Source: Acridotheres tristis (taxonomy: Eukaryota > Chordata > Aves > Passeriformes > Sturnidae). From it: a stretch of DNA of 64,000 bases. Below, one piece after another: positions 25,101 through 37,100 of the stretch; positions within the stretch are counted from its first letter, which is position 1, and each line of letters opens with the position of its first letter. The position numbers and the translations under genes are program-made. The notes under the pieces are model-generated. The model searched no databases and was not told where the DNA came from. It saw only the letters and a program-made list of their open reading frames with translations. The stretch covers positions 14,050,501 to 14,114,500 of the forward strand of contig CM072891.1 in NCBI GenBank assembly GCA_037013685.1, written 5' to 3'.

Positions 25101-28100
25101 ATGCTTACTCCTCTTCCAAGCACTGGCAACTGTCCCTCTCTGTTTTAAACTTGTACTTGGCTAAATCATCAATCCCTTGTTTGATTATGACTTTGAATAT
25201 AAATGTAAAAAATCTCTTGACTAGACTGGAATATACACACACAGAGTAATCTCTTCTTACAAGTTAGTGTTGCCACTGTCCTCAGAATTACATGCCACTT
25301 ACTGTGACCCCTTCCACAGCAAACACAAAAATGCACATAGGGTTCTTGCAGGAAGCAACTACCACCTGATTTCTGGGAAAGTACCTTTACAGATGCAGTA
25401 TCAGACTGCACTAGCCCACCTGAACACACATTGGAGACAGAGAGAGATGTAATTTCCTGCTGTCTTTTCAGGATTGCTGCTCCCCCAGCTTTCCTTCTTT
25501 CTACACACAGGTCTGCATTAGTATATTTCCCCTCTTTCTCAAATACACTAACTTCTGCTCCTCCTTTCAATTTTATATTGGTTGTGGGTTCTGTTGTTGC
25601 TTTCTTTCCTAAACTTAGAGTTTCAGACTTAGTAGTAGTTATTCCCATGTCCTGCCTGGGATTCACAACCTGGTGGAATTCACCTCTCACTACTCCTCCA
25701 TTACGGGGGCAGCTGGTACCAGATCTCTCAGTTCAACATGAAGTATTTATGTATTTTGAAGTCTCGAGAAAATTAAAACCATCTCAAATATGACAACAAA
25801 AATCCTTGATGTTGTAAGGCCAATTAGCCTTTTGTATTGACACTCAGTATAGAACGTGAGTAAAGCCATTAACATGAAGACTACCACAGACACAAGGGAT
25901 GTACATGCACATAATTTCCTCTCCCACTTCGTCTGTTAATGCCAATTCCCAAGTGAAGCCTGGCCTGCAAGCCTAAAATTTACATTCCCCCCACAATCTA
26001 AGAGCCTGCAAACTAATTCAGCTCCCTGCTTAATCAATCAACCACTAAGCCAGCACTCCCTCAACTGTTTAGTCCTGCTCATTTTTCAAGAGAACATAAG
26101 TTTATGCCTCACTCCCAATGCAATTAGCATATTGTGATGCTGCAAAAGAAATAACAAACTTGCAGTGCCTTCCATACCAAATAACTCTTCCAGCTTTCAA
26201 AAGAGAAACAGGGGCTCCCTGAAGCATTTGAAGCAATTCTCTGTGCTCATTACCTACCTACTTTTTCCACTGGACAGCAGTTCTAGCACCCTTGGCTTTC
26301 AAGACTTTAAGCCAATAGCCAAATCAAGTTTGTTTTCCCAAGTGAAACTAAAGGCTGGAGAATACAAAGATGAATCAACTCAAGAAGATGAAATTACTAC
26401 AAAGAACTATGATTAAAACTATACAGAACAACTTTTAATTTTAATTTCTCAACACTTGCTGGTTAATGAAAAAACCCAGGGATTTTGACCTGATATTTCA
26501 CCCAATGCCACTAATATTTGTGTCTCGAAATGCAACAAGATATCCAAAAGTTATAATACAAAGCCACATTACCTGAATTGCTACCAACAATCATTAAAGT
26601 TTTGCTATTTAAATCCCTCCAGAAGTTGAGATAAGATTATGACAAGAACCATAAAACTACATATACTACCTCATCATCTTTCTCATTTATTTGTCAATTC
26701 AATCCTTGTATATGATTGTTTAAAGTCTCAAGCTCTCCTGAGAAAATACCACAAATGAAAAAATCTTCATTCTATTTATGGCATCAAGACCCATAACACT
26801 TCTGTTTTTGTATAATATATGAAGACCAGAGTAACTCCTGCATTGCACATCACATTAAAATGTGATATTGCCCAGACTGCTTAAAAAGCATCTACTTTGG
26901 CTGAGGGACAGGGTGATATTTTGTCAATTTTTAAACCAGTATTTTAAAAGACATGAGATTTCCAGCATGTTTTAAGTAGTTTTACCTGGCTTATCTTCAG
27001 TGATGTACAGGGTGCTTCAAAGGCACATCACAGTAATCAACACTTCATGCCAGACTGAGTGAACCCCAAAATTGCATGGTTCGTGGGTGATCTAATCCAA
27101 CAGTGCTCTAAGGACATGATGGGGGCAGGCAGGGCAGCATGGAATAGGATTCAGCAAAGACACGGGCTTTTAAGGGTCTGACAGGAAGAGAGTTCTCACA
27201 CCACCTGCCAAAATTCCATAGTATTAGATACTTTGCAGCTGGGAAAAATAATAAACAGCAGGACCAACTAGGCTGAAAATTTGTCCTGTGAAGATGATGT
27301 CCTCTCTCTCAGTGTACCCCTTTTTACACACTGCATACCCCCATGGAAATCCAATGAGCTGACTAATGAAGAAAAAGATGGATCAAAAAGTTAAGGGATG
27401 AACATTATGCTTCAAAACTGCCTATACTTATGGCAACAAAACAGACTTCATCTTGTCTGCAGAATCACTGTGCTAATTAACCTGACTTTCCCACTTCAAG
27501 TCCAAGGGGTGTTTCAGCCAGAACTGGAGTTACTCGACACACACCCCAGAAGAGTTGTGCTGCCCAAAAGGTGCTGCTGATGGCACGTGGTGCAGGTTAC
27601 TGAGAGGACAGGGGATAGCATCATCTCATGGGCTCTGAGAAAGGTTGGTCCAAAAGGCAAGGAAGTGGAAGCCAATGCTCTAGAACATAACAGTACAGGT
27701 TATATGACACCTCTGACAAGGATCTGGAGATAATATAGGGAGAGCCAGAATGGGTAGTACTTCTGCCTCTCCTATACTTTTCACATTTCAGCAGATCTTC
27801 AGCTTCTTGCTTAAGAATTTTGTGCTCTCTTCCATCACAAACTTCATGGTTTTAGTCAGACAAGAAAAGAGACTATTCTTATTATTGTTTTTAAAAAACA
27901 CACATATATGTATGTGTGTATATATTTATATAAGAGATGGCACCAATCTCAAAAACAGAACTAAATATTCACAGGATTACATCCTAAAAGTCTAAGTGAA
28001 AACATATTCAGACTTTTCCTAAATTTATTTTTTTATACCATGATTCTCTAGTTCTATGGGTTCTCCTGAAAAAGTGTCTTACAGATGGCACACATCTCTA

Positions 28101-31100
28101 ATGTGCTCTTCTCCCCAAAACACTAAGCATCTGGCATGCCTACTGTTTAATTACACAACATGCTCAAGCAGAAGAAAACATTTTCAAGCTTGGAATCTTA
28201 TGCTCAAACTCTGATTAAATGCAGTAACAGAGTTGTTCACAGTCAAGAAAAAAGTTTACAAACAGAAGCAAAAACACTATTAACACACAGCAAGCAGATC
28301 CACAGTAAGTTTCTACATGTGCAAAAATAGCCATTTTAGAATGTGAAGGGGTTGAGAGGATGCAAATTTTACAAGAAGCTGTAAGACAATTTTGTTAAAT
28401 TGTTGATGAACACTGAGACTACAATTGAAGCATTAGTTTACTTTGGAAAACAACACAGTCTAGCTGCATCTCTGGAACTTTCGGTGTATGCTGAGTTAAA
28501 CTATTGCTCTACCCTCCCATCTTCTGAAATACATATTGAAGTAGCTCATCTGTAACATTTCTACTCTAACAAAATACTCCCAGGAAGACTGACACCCCAA
28601 ATTATTTTATCACTGAATAGTGCACTCCCTCTGCTGGCACAGCACAGACCTCACACCTCAGCAGAGGTCTATGCAGGACACTTCTTCAGATGTACACCTG
28701 ATGCAGCTCTGTTAACTTAAATCACTTCCTTTAGAGAAACTTTCCTTCAGAGAAAACTCCTTAATAACTGACTTCTCTGATTAAATCTTGCAGGGGGACA
28801 ACAAGACACCATGGGTTGTCCTTCTTGGTCAACTAGAAAATCTGTACTTGTCAGGCTCAGGCATTTTCCAGGTGAAAGGCTCCTGAAGACTCGCTGTTAT
28901 AGTATTTCTAACTTTCCAACAAGTAGTTCTGAGACATCAAATGAAATACACACAGAAGTAAGAGCTAGCAGCAGTAAGCTGACATTACCAACTTCCATTC
29001 AGTCATGCAGTGACTGCACTTTCACTGTTTGTCCATGTTTTAATATTATTAATTAATTATTATTAATTTAATATTAATCTTATTAAAACATTGTTTTAAG
29101 AGGTGCTGCATCTCCTCATATGGAAACCAGAGTTTAGACTCTCCAAAAGAACTGTACTAGATTAATTTAGTACTTGACCAAATCAGAAGGAGCTGCAAAA
29201 AAGTCAAATCTTTTGAGCCATCTTTGAAACTTCGAATATTTTAGCTTTGAGGCAGGTTAACCCTCAGCTAACAGAGACACACTGCTATGCACAAGAAAGT
29301 TTAGCAGTGAATAGTCACAAGGAGTTTCATCAGCACACACTGGTAATGCACTAACAGTGTCCCCATGACATGTAAGCAGCTATTCCTTCTTTTTAAGCTT
29401 TGATATACTAGGATGAAAACATCATTTTTGAATGTGCCTCATGTCAATCAACAAGAGAACAGCCATATGTTTTAGCCTGAAGTCATGCTGATTTCTTTTT
29501 AAGAAAATCTTCAGTTTAAATGTCAAAAAGTGAAGGTAACTTCTAAAGTAAAGTTAATGTGTGCTTCTGTGAGTTTGATTTTCTTTCTTGCTTATATATT
29601 TTGCAGAAAAATATTTAAGTGCCTTCTCACTACAGTGTACAAAAACCTTCGGCATGGAGAGATAAGGGCTGCCCACCCCAAGAAACACAGATGCAAGGGG
29701 AGAAGAATGAAGTATTTACAGGAAGGACTAGAAGAACAATTGTGAAGAAGCATTAAGTGCTGTTTTAGGGTTTTATGTACTTACCTTGCTCCTTTTAAAT
29801 AGCTAATAAGCATCTTTGCAACAAATTACATTTCACACAACAATCAGAGCAGTCTGATAAGACAATCAGAACCTCTGGCTTTCTCCAAGACAAAAAGTCA
29901 ATCTGTAGTCTAAAAGGTCAAAGTAACTCCCTCAGACAACGGAATCTTGTTTTCTGGTTTTGAATTATCAAGAAGTGTTGGTAACTTACCTCACAAACAG
30001 ACATGATGTTAATGTTAACCATTTTGTCGATCGTCTGCAAGAACACAAAGTTTTGGAGTTTACTCATTTGAAGTTATTTGAACAGTATTAAAACATCCTC
30101 TGGGTTTAAGTGCTGGGATAAATTATCTGTCTTTTCTCCTTGCTTACCTGCTTAAGTATTAGGAACAGTGACAGGCTTTCAAAGCAAAGTCTGTGAATTG
30201 CTCTTGGTGAGGTTTCATCTTTGATTAGGGACTTGCATTAATACAGAACCACACAGGTGTATCACACTGACACTATTTCCTAACATTATTTGTAGTACTT
30301 ATGAACTTTAATAAATTCTTATCTTTTTACACATTTTAAAACTAACTAATGTATTATGCTCTTCACCAGCAGGTTAAAACCTGGTATTTTATTTTTTTTC
30401 TAAACATTTTGAACCTTATTTGAAGGTGAAACAAACACTAGATGTATTTAACAACACTTAAGCGGAAAACACAAAACCACAGCGGGCCCAGTGAGCTACA
30501 GGGGTTTCAGAAAGAAAATCATGCACCAATGAAATTGTTCATCATCAGTTTTCAATGTATCCAGTACAACCAAGATTGTCCCTACATTATGAACTGTCTA
30601 AAATGGTTATATTTAAGTTTTGTAAGTGTTATGCACTATGCAGCTTTCATCCATGAAGTTGTTTGCTTGCCTTCAGTCACGTAAGAAGCCCCCCAGCACA
30701 AGCTAAAGCAGCTCATAAACAACAGCCAGATGAGACCAGGAGCAGGAGCAGAAGAAGCAGGAAAGGATATGTAAAGAACACCACCAAAAAGTGAGACTGC
30801 CATCATCAGCATTGTCTTATGCTGCTTATGGAAATCCCCAAGCTTTTGAACACGTAATTCTAATCAGAAAGCCTCATTATGTGGGTTCCTTAACGAAACC
30901 TAAATATTTCTGTAATATCTGCTAACCACAGTGGAACACTAAAAGGTACCACAAATGCACTTACCTTCTCCAGCTCTGGAATATCAAGAAAATATTCAGG
31001 ATAAGCATAGGACATTCCCACATTGTTGACTGAAAGAAAAGGATGAATCAGATCACTTGGATGCCCCCTGATTAACGACAATTTTCAAGTAATGAAATGC

Positions 31101-34100
31101 TTAAAATGTTGCATTTAAGACACTCTAAGCGCTTTGGCCAAGCTTCCTGCACCGCGGCCATGCCCGCGCCCACGCAGTGGAATGCTGGAGCTCACGGACA
31201 TGCCACTTCCACGTGTAAGCCCTAATTCTCCCATTGCCTACAAGCTGCCCTATCCAGCACCTCGCCCCCACGCCCCACAGCTCGGGGGGCACCACGCCGC
31301 CTCTGCCAGCAGCGGGGACGCGTGCGGGGCGTCGAGCGGAGGGCAGCAGCGCGGCGGGGACAGCGGCCGGGGCCGTTCCGCCCCGCCGGTCCCGATGCGG
31401 GGATCGCCCGTGCGCAGGCGGGGCCCGGCGGGCTCCCCGCGCAGGGTGCGGTGCGCGGCGCGGCCGGCAGGTGGCGGCAGAGCCCAGCGCGGCGGGCGGG
31501 CGCGTCCCGCACCCCCGCCCCGAGCGGCGCCGCGCCCCGCGGGGGAACCGCCGCCGCCGCCCGGCCGCCCTGCACCGACATTCCCCACGGGAAACCCCTG
31601 CCCCCGGCACCCCCACACCTCCGTCCCATTGCTCAAACCGCCCACATTCGTGTCCTTTCAATACTTTACACTGGCGCGGTTTTATTCTCGGACGTGAAAC
31701 CAATACCCGTTCTCTAAATCCCAGCCCCAACAGGAGAAAACTTCTAATTCTGTTGGAAAACAGCGCTGCTCTGCAGCCTCGAACTCCACAGAGCACATCG
31801 ATATGGAGACAAAAAGCAGCAACCCGAAGGGATCTCCGCTTCCTAAGTATCTGTTGTTCATCTTATGCAAGTGAATCGCGTGACATGTGGTTGCTGTGGC
31901 AACATTTTACATTTATATAGTGTCTTACACCCCAGAGAATCCCAAAGTGCTATGTATGCTCGGCAGCACTGTGCACCTCCAGGCAGGAGTCTGCACGGGG
32001 ACAAGAAACGTCATCAAAAGGCACTGATGCCTTTTTCCAAAAATAAAATAAAATAGCCCCTCCATCCGTGCCAAAAGCTATCGTTTTAAGACCCAGCCTG
32101 AAAGATAATTTAAGTATCAACAGGGATGCAGGATGTGCAAGAAACAGGAGAAAGGCATTCTGGCAAAGTGCGCCAACTTCATTCACAATTCCCTCAAGCT
32201 CTTTTAGTCCAGATCTTAGTGAATTTATGGAAGTTCATTAGTCATGCCGTGTGTTTCCAATTTTTAACTTTTAAATAACCTTTAAAAATTGAGGTGAGGA
32301 ATTGAGGGGAACTGGGCATTGGCAAATTCCCAGCTGACATTTGCTATATTTAGAAAGAGTGAAAAGTTTTAAAAAGGAAGAAGATCCAGTCTTCCTACTG
32401 CCAGAGTGAACCCGTTTTTTTTTCTTCTTTTTATCCAAAAATAAGCTATTTTTGGTTCCATCTCTCTGGAAAGGATTTTGGTGATGAATTGTAGCAGGGT
32501 TATGGGACTAACCTTGGTAATTCTCTCCAAATTTAGAATGCTTATATGATTCATGCTACAGAGACAGTCACGCAAAATTCACACCCCTTACTGCAGGCTG
32601 AGTCCTAGATATGCACCTTTCCACTTTCTGCAATCATCTCTGCTGCAAGTTTGTAACAGGCCATTACAAAAAAAAAAAAAGAAAAAAAACAGATTTTAGG
32701 TTGTACCACCGTATTTTAATTAGAAAAAAATTGATAGTGGCAGGGTAAGAGACTGTCCAGCACAAACTCTTTCAAGAATCAGAGCTATTTAAGAACGGCA
32801 AAAGGAAGATTTCCCACCTCTGCTTGTTTAACATATTGCTGTAGCTAGCACATGTTCGAAGTCACTGACAGACGCTGTTTTGAACACACAGCAAAACATT
32901 ATGCAAACTCTTTTAGCCTTCCTACGTGGGTGAGAAGAAGCTTCCAAATAAGAAGTTTACAAGGATTTCAATCTGTAAGTACTTTAGTTAGACTCTGTGC
33001 AACTCCATAATTAGAAGCTCGTTCTTGAGCAGTACGTGTGGAGACTCCTATATCTCCAAGTATAAGATTAAAAAATAATCAGCATTGATCACTGGCAACT
33101 GTGCTGTGCTACCTGTGCTTCTCATACCTATTGTCCCAGATGAGACACGAAAGAAGAAAATATGCTGGAAACTGAGAACTCAACCCTTATGGCTGTTCTC
33201 ATTTAAATCCGTGCTTTCCCCTCACACAAACACGAAAAACACAGCTCAACAAAAGCTACATTCTGGATTGCAACAAATATTACAGAATTTAAAATATAAG
33301 GCACTGAAGCATGAAAATTATTGCCATTAAAAGAATTAAAATACTATCCTTCTGCAGTAGACATCATCTGACTGGAAAAAATACATTGGCAAGTGGCTTC
33401 TACTAATACAGCTATAACTAGGGGAAAGAAAATACCTATGTATCATACAATCTGGTGATCTTGAACACAAGATCTACTAAAACTGCTAGTAATTAGTTAG
33501 AAGAGAGGTTTTTGTAAACCTGCACTGACAATGGCTGCAAGAAAAAAAAAAAGCTGAGGAACTCAGCTAGAGAATACACAACTCTAGAGCATTTAGTTGC
33601 TATTTTTACCATGTTTTAGCCAAGGTGCTCATGCAAATAAAAGCAAGAAGCAGGCTCTGTTTAAGGAACATGCTTTGTTTTCCTGTAATGAGCTCACACA
33701 AAATTTGACACACACACACTGCTTTAGTGCCCAGTTTGTGCAAGGCTATAAAAAGTCAGATTTTCATGATTTTGTAAATCATCATAACCTAATCACAGCC
33801 TAAGAAATAATAAAAACCCTTCCAGCAGATATGTACCTTGCACAGTAAAAGGTTTGATGGTGTTTTGAGACATTTAAATGATCTACCATTCTGCAGCAAC
33901 TGCTACATGACAGGCAGCTTGGAAGCCTTACACTCCCCGAGTAGATTTTGACAGGACAGATTAGAATGCACATTAATTTCACTCTTCAAAGTTTCTTTGG
34001 AACTTACTTCCTTCAGAAACAAGAAACAAGGCATTCACAGCTGTGTCACAACTACTTTTTACACAAAACACATCCTTGGCAGTTGAAGTTAGACCAATGG

Positions 34101-37100
34101 CTTTGAATTTCTAAAGCAATTAAATACTAGATGCCATGAGTTGTATGTATTCAAGTCTGTTAAAAGTAGTAGGGAGCATTCTGGGGTTTATCCTTTAATA
34201 TTATTTTTTAATTGCATTTTTATATACACTATTTTCTTGAGCGTTATTTTCAAACATTGTACAACAAGATTCATCAATTAGCAACGAAGTTCATTGTTAT
34301 CACGTATATAACAAATTTGCTTTGAAATACTCCTGAAATACCCCACAGTTGCAGCTCCAGTTGCTGCCCTTCAGGTTAGTAAAACAAGTTTTGTACTGAG
34401 GAGTGCTTTATCAGATGACAGGCACTAGCAGATGTCTGAGCCACATGATTTTTTTTCATGGGTTTAACCATCACATGTTCTCATCCCTATATTGACTAAA
34501 CCATAGAAATACAGGATATGCACAGACATTATAAGTTTCCAAGGGAAAAAAACAAAACAAAACAAAAAAAAACCCCAGGAAACCAATAAGTAATTGCCTT
34601 TACCCCACTGTTCAAAAGATTCAGGTAAACTGCTGTCATGTTGAAACTCTTCTTAGCTCGTGATAAAACACCTATATGAAATCACCTCAGTTCTACATTT
34701 GACAAAGTAACTGCAGGGATCACCTTGTCTTTTCAAGGACTCCCACACCACCTACACTCCTGTGATGGAGCAAACCATACTCAAGCATATTGTGCTCCTA
34801 TCAGCAAAAGAAACACAGCTTACCAACATGGCCAGGAAAGGCTTAAGCCTTTTGAAACAGGAGACAGTTACTTGATGTTCTATTATAATGATTGAATTTT
34901 AACAGTTCTGTAATTAAAAGTTCATGGTTCTCCCACAGGGCTCTACTCCTAAATTGAATATCTTCTAAGCTAAGTATGTGAAGCTTGCTTAGGATGTAAG
35001 ATGGCATTAAGTCACAGAATCATAGAATAGTTTGGGTTGAAAGGGACATTAAAAGTCGTTTAGTCCAATCCCTGTGACATCTTCAGCCAGGCCAGGTTGC
35101 TCAGAGCCCCATTCAACCTTGCCTTGAACGTTCCCAGAGTTGGGTCATCCTCCACCTCTCTGGGCAACCTGCTCCAATGTTTCAATACCTTTACTTCATA
35201 CCTAATCTAAACCTACACTCTTAGCTCAAAGCCATTGCTCCTTGCAACAGTCCTGTTAAAAAGTGTGTCCCCATCTTTCTTACAAGCCTCCTTTAAGTAT
35301 TGAGCAGCCACAACGAGGCTTTCTCCAGGCTCAACAACCCCAAGTGTTCATATCATGGTGCATGCAGTCACAAGCTGCAGTCCAAGTCTAACAGTCACAG
35401 AATAACACACTGAACACATTCAATAAACATCCCAAATTCCTAGAAAGTAGGCAAACATGCAAGCACCGTCTCATACAGTGTAGCAACAGCAAGCTAGAAA
35501 ACATCTCAAGCATGCAGCAACATAGCCTTAGTCAGACAAATAATAGCTTTTGTGAATTAGTTTCAATAAGGGTAGAAGTTAGTAGGCATGTCAAGACAAA
35601 ACACCACAATGAAAGATTTAGAAAGATCAGATACAAACCTAAAACACCAATCTCCAGGCCTTCCAATCCTGCTTTGATTCCATTGTAAATATCTTTTCTC
35701 TCTCCAAAATCCGCCACAATGACTTTTGTTTCCACTTTGTACTTCTCCCCTAGAAGAAAAAGTTTTGAAAAGTTTAAGTTTGAAATAGTTTACCACTCAG
35801 ATGTCGACTGTATCAGTTATTAGGTTTTACAAAACATTTTAAGTAGCTAGCATTACACGTGAACATTTTCACCTCTGCAACGGGAATCCTTGAATTTTAA
35901 CATTACCTGCACAGAAGCAGCACATTAAACTACTTTTGGTAGAACATAAATTCTCAAATGATTCAGCACATTTTGTTTGTAAGGGACAAGAAAGGTGGCA
36001 AGATAGCAAATTATATACCTTTGAATAGAACAGCAAAAATGGAGATATTTGAAAGCACATGTACACACCAGTTTTCACATACAGCTTGACAAGAACACTT
36101 TTTTTCCAACTTAAGCCAAATGGCAAATGAGTTGCTTCAGACAAAGCAAAACAATTCTTTTTTGCCTTCCATTTCCATTCTTACTTCTGGTCCCATAAAA
36201 CTTTTGAATCTTTAGTTTTTTGAACATGTACCAAAAAAGGAACGTGTGGGTGAACAAGAAGAGCGGAACTTCAAATTTGATCATTCCAAAGCCCTTCTGA
36301 TGTGCTGTCATCTTCAGCCTTACTAGAACAGGAAAAATAAATGTAGGCAGCTACATTTTGAAAGAGAGGAAGGCAAGTAGTAAAAGTACTTCATAAAAAA
36401 GCAACTCTGCTTTCATCAAGCTAAATTATATTGAATTAAAAGCAGTACAATGTCCCCTCAGACTTCAAAAGAGCAGAATTGTAGCTTAACACTGCAGCAT
36501 CTCTGTTCTGCTGCACTCGACTCCCACCCTAGCATTCCTTACGGGACCTGTATACAGCTCAAGAAAGATTTTGCAGCACTTTGCCCCCAGAGCCATTCAT
36601 AAAAACCAGTGCCATTTTAAAGGGAAAAGAATCATTCACAAAAAAGATTAGAAGCAGCCAGATTCCCATGATGCTCCTTCCCATTCAAGGGAAAGCCGAG
36701 ACTCCCATGATCCTGCCATCCATTCATGCAGAATCATGAATCCACTGAACTCACGGGTTTGCTGGCTGCCTCCCCTCCCCCCTCCAATATCCCTAATGGC
36801 AGATGAAATTATTTCTGCTCTTTTTCCCATCCTCAACCTCTTCATCTCCCCTGAACAGCTGCATTGTTTAAAAATCCCCTGAGAGATGTTGCTATGTCAA
36901 ATGACGACGTAAATAGCATTAAGCCCCTACTGCAGCAGCAGTCTTGTGATCGCGTCAGAAGAAAATCAAGTTCAACACTGGAGGGGGGGCATAGAAATGG
37001 TCTATTTTTGAACACAGCTGTTCTAATGTTTAGCACACACATTTGGATTTTTACAGGACACAGAATTAAGGGCAATGTTAGAAGCTCATCTCATACGTGC

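Larger units (their letters stand above)
19790..29989 (-). other. HSD17B12 intron 6
   Basis: 10.2 kb. It contains a short TAA repeat (23841-23855), a TA/TG-rich run (about 27895-27935) and an AT-only block (29040-29088). A 173-codon minus-strand open frame (25169-25690) has no recognisable domain. No exon of another gene was found. Confidence 0.88.
31030..35638 (-). other. HSD17B12 intron 4
   Basis: 4.6 kb. It holds an internal CpG island (31140-31690), the third X-box palindrome (31890-31903), and a minus-strand CR1 fragment (35013-35360). Its donor is weak (gtttgt) and its acceptor strong. Confidence 0.9.

Noticed and set aside
25169..25690. 173-codon minus-strand open frame in intron 6
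   Set aside because: No recognisable domain, no splice or promoter context, and an open frame of this length is about what chance gives once in a 64-kb A/T-rich window.
31125..31920. Several long overlapping frames on both strands across the intron 4 CpG island (up to 228 codons)
   Set aside because: High GC removes stop codons in all frames. The products are Arg/Pro/Ala/Gly-rich with no motif.
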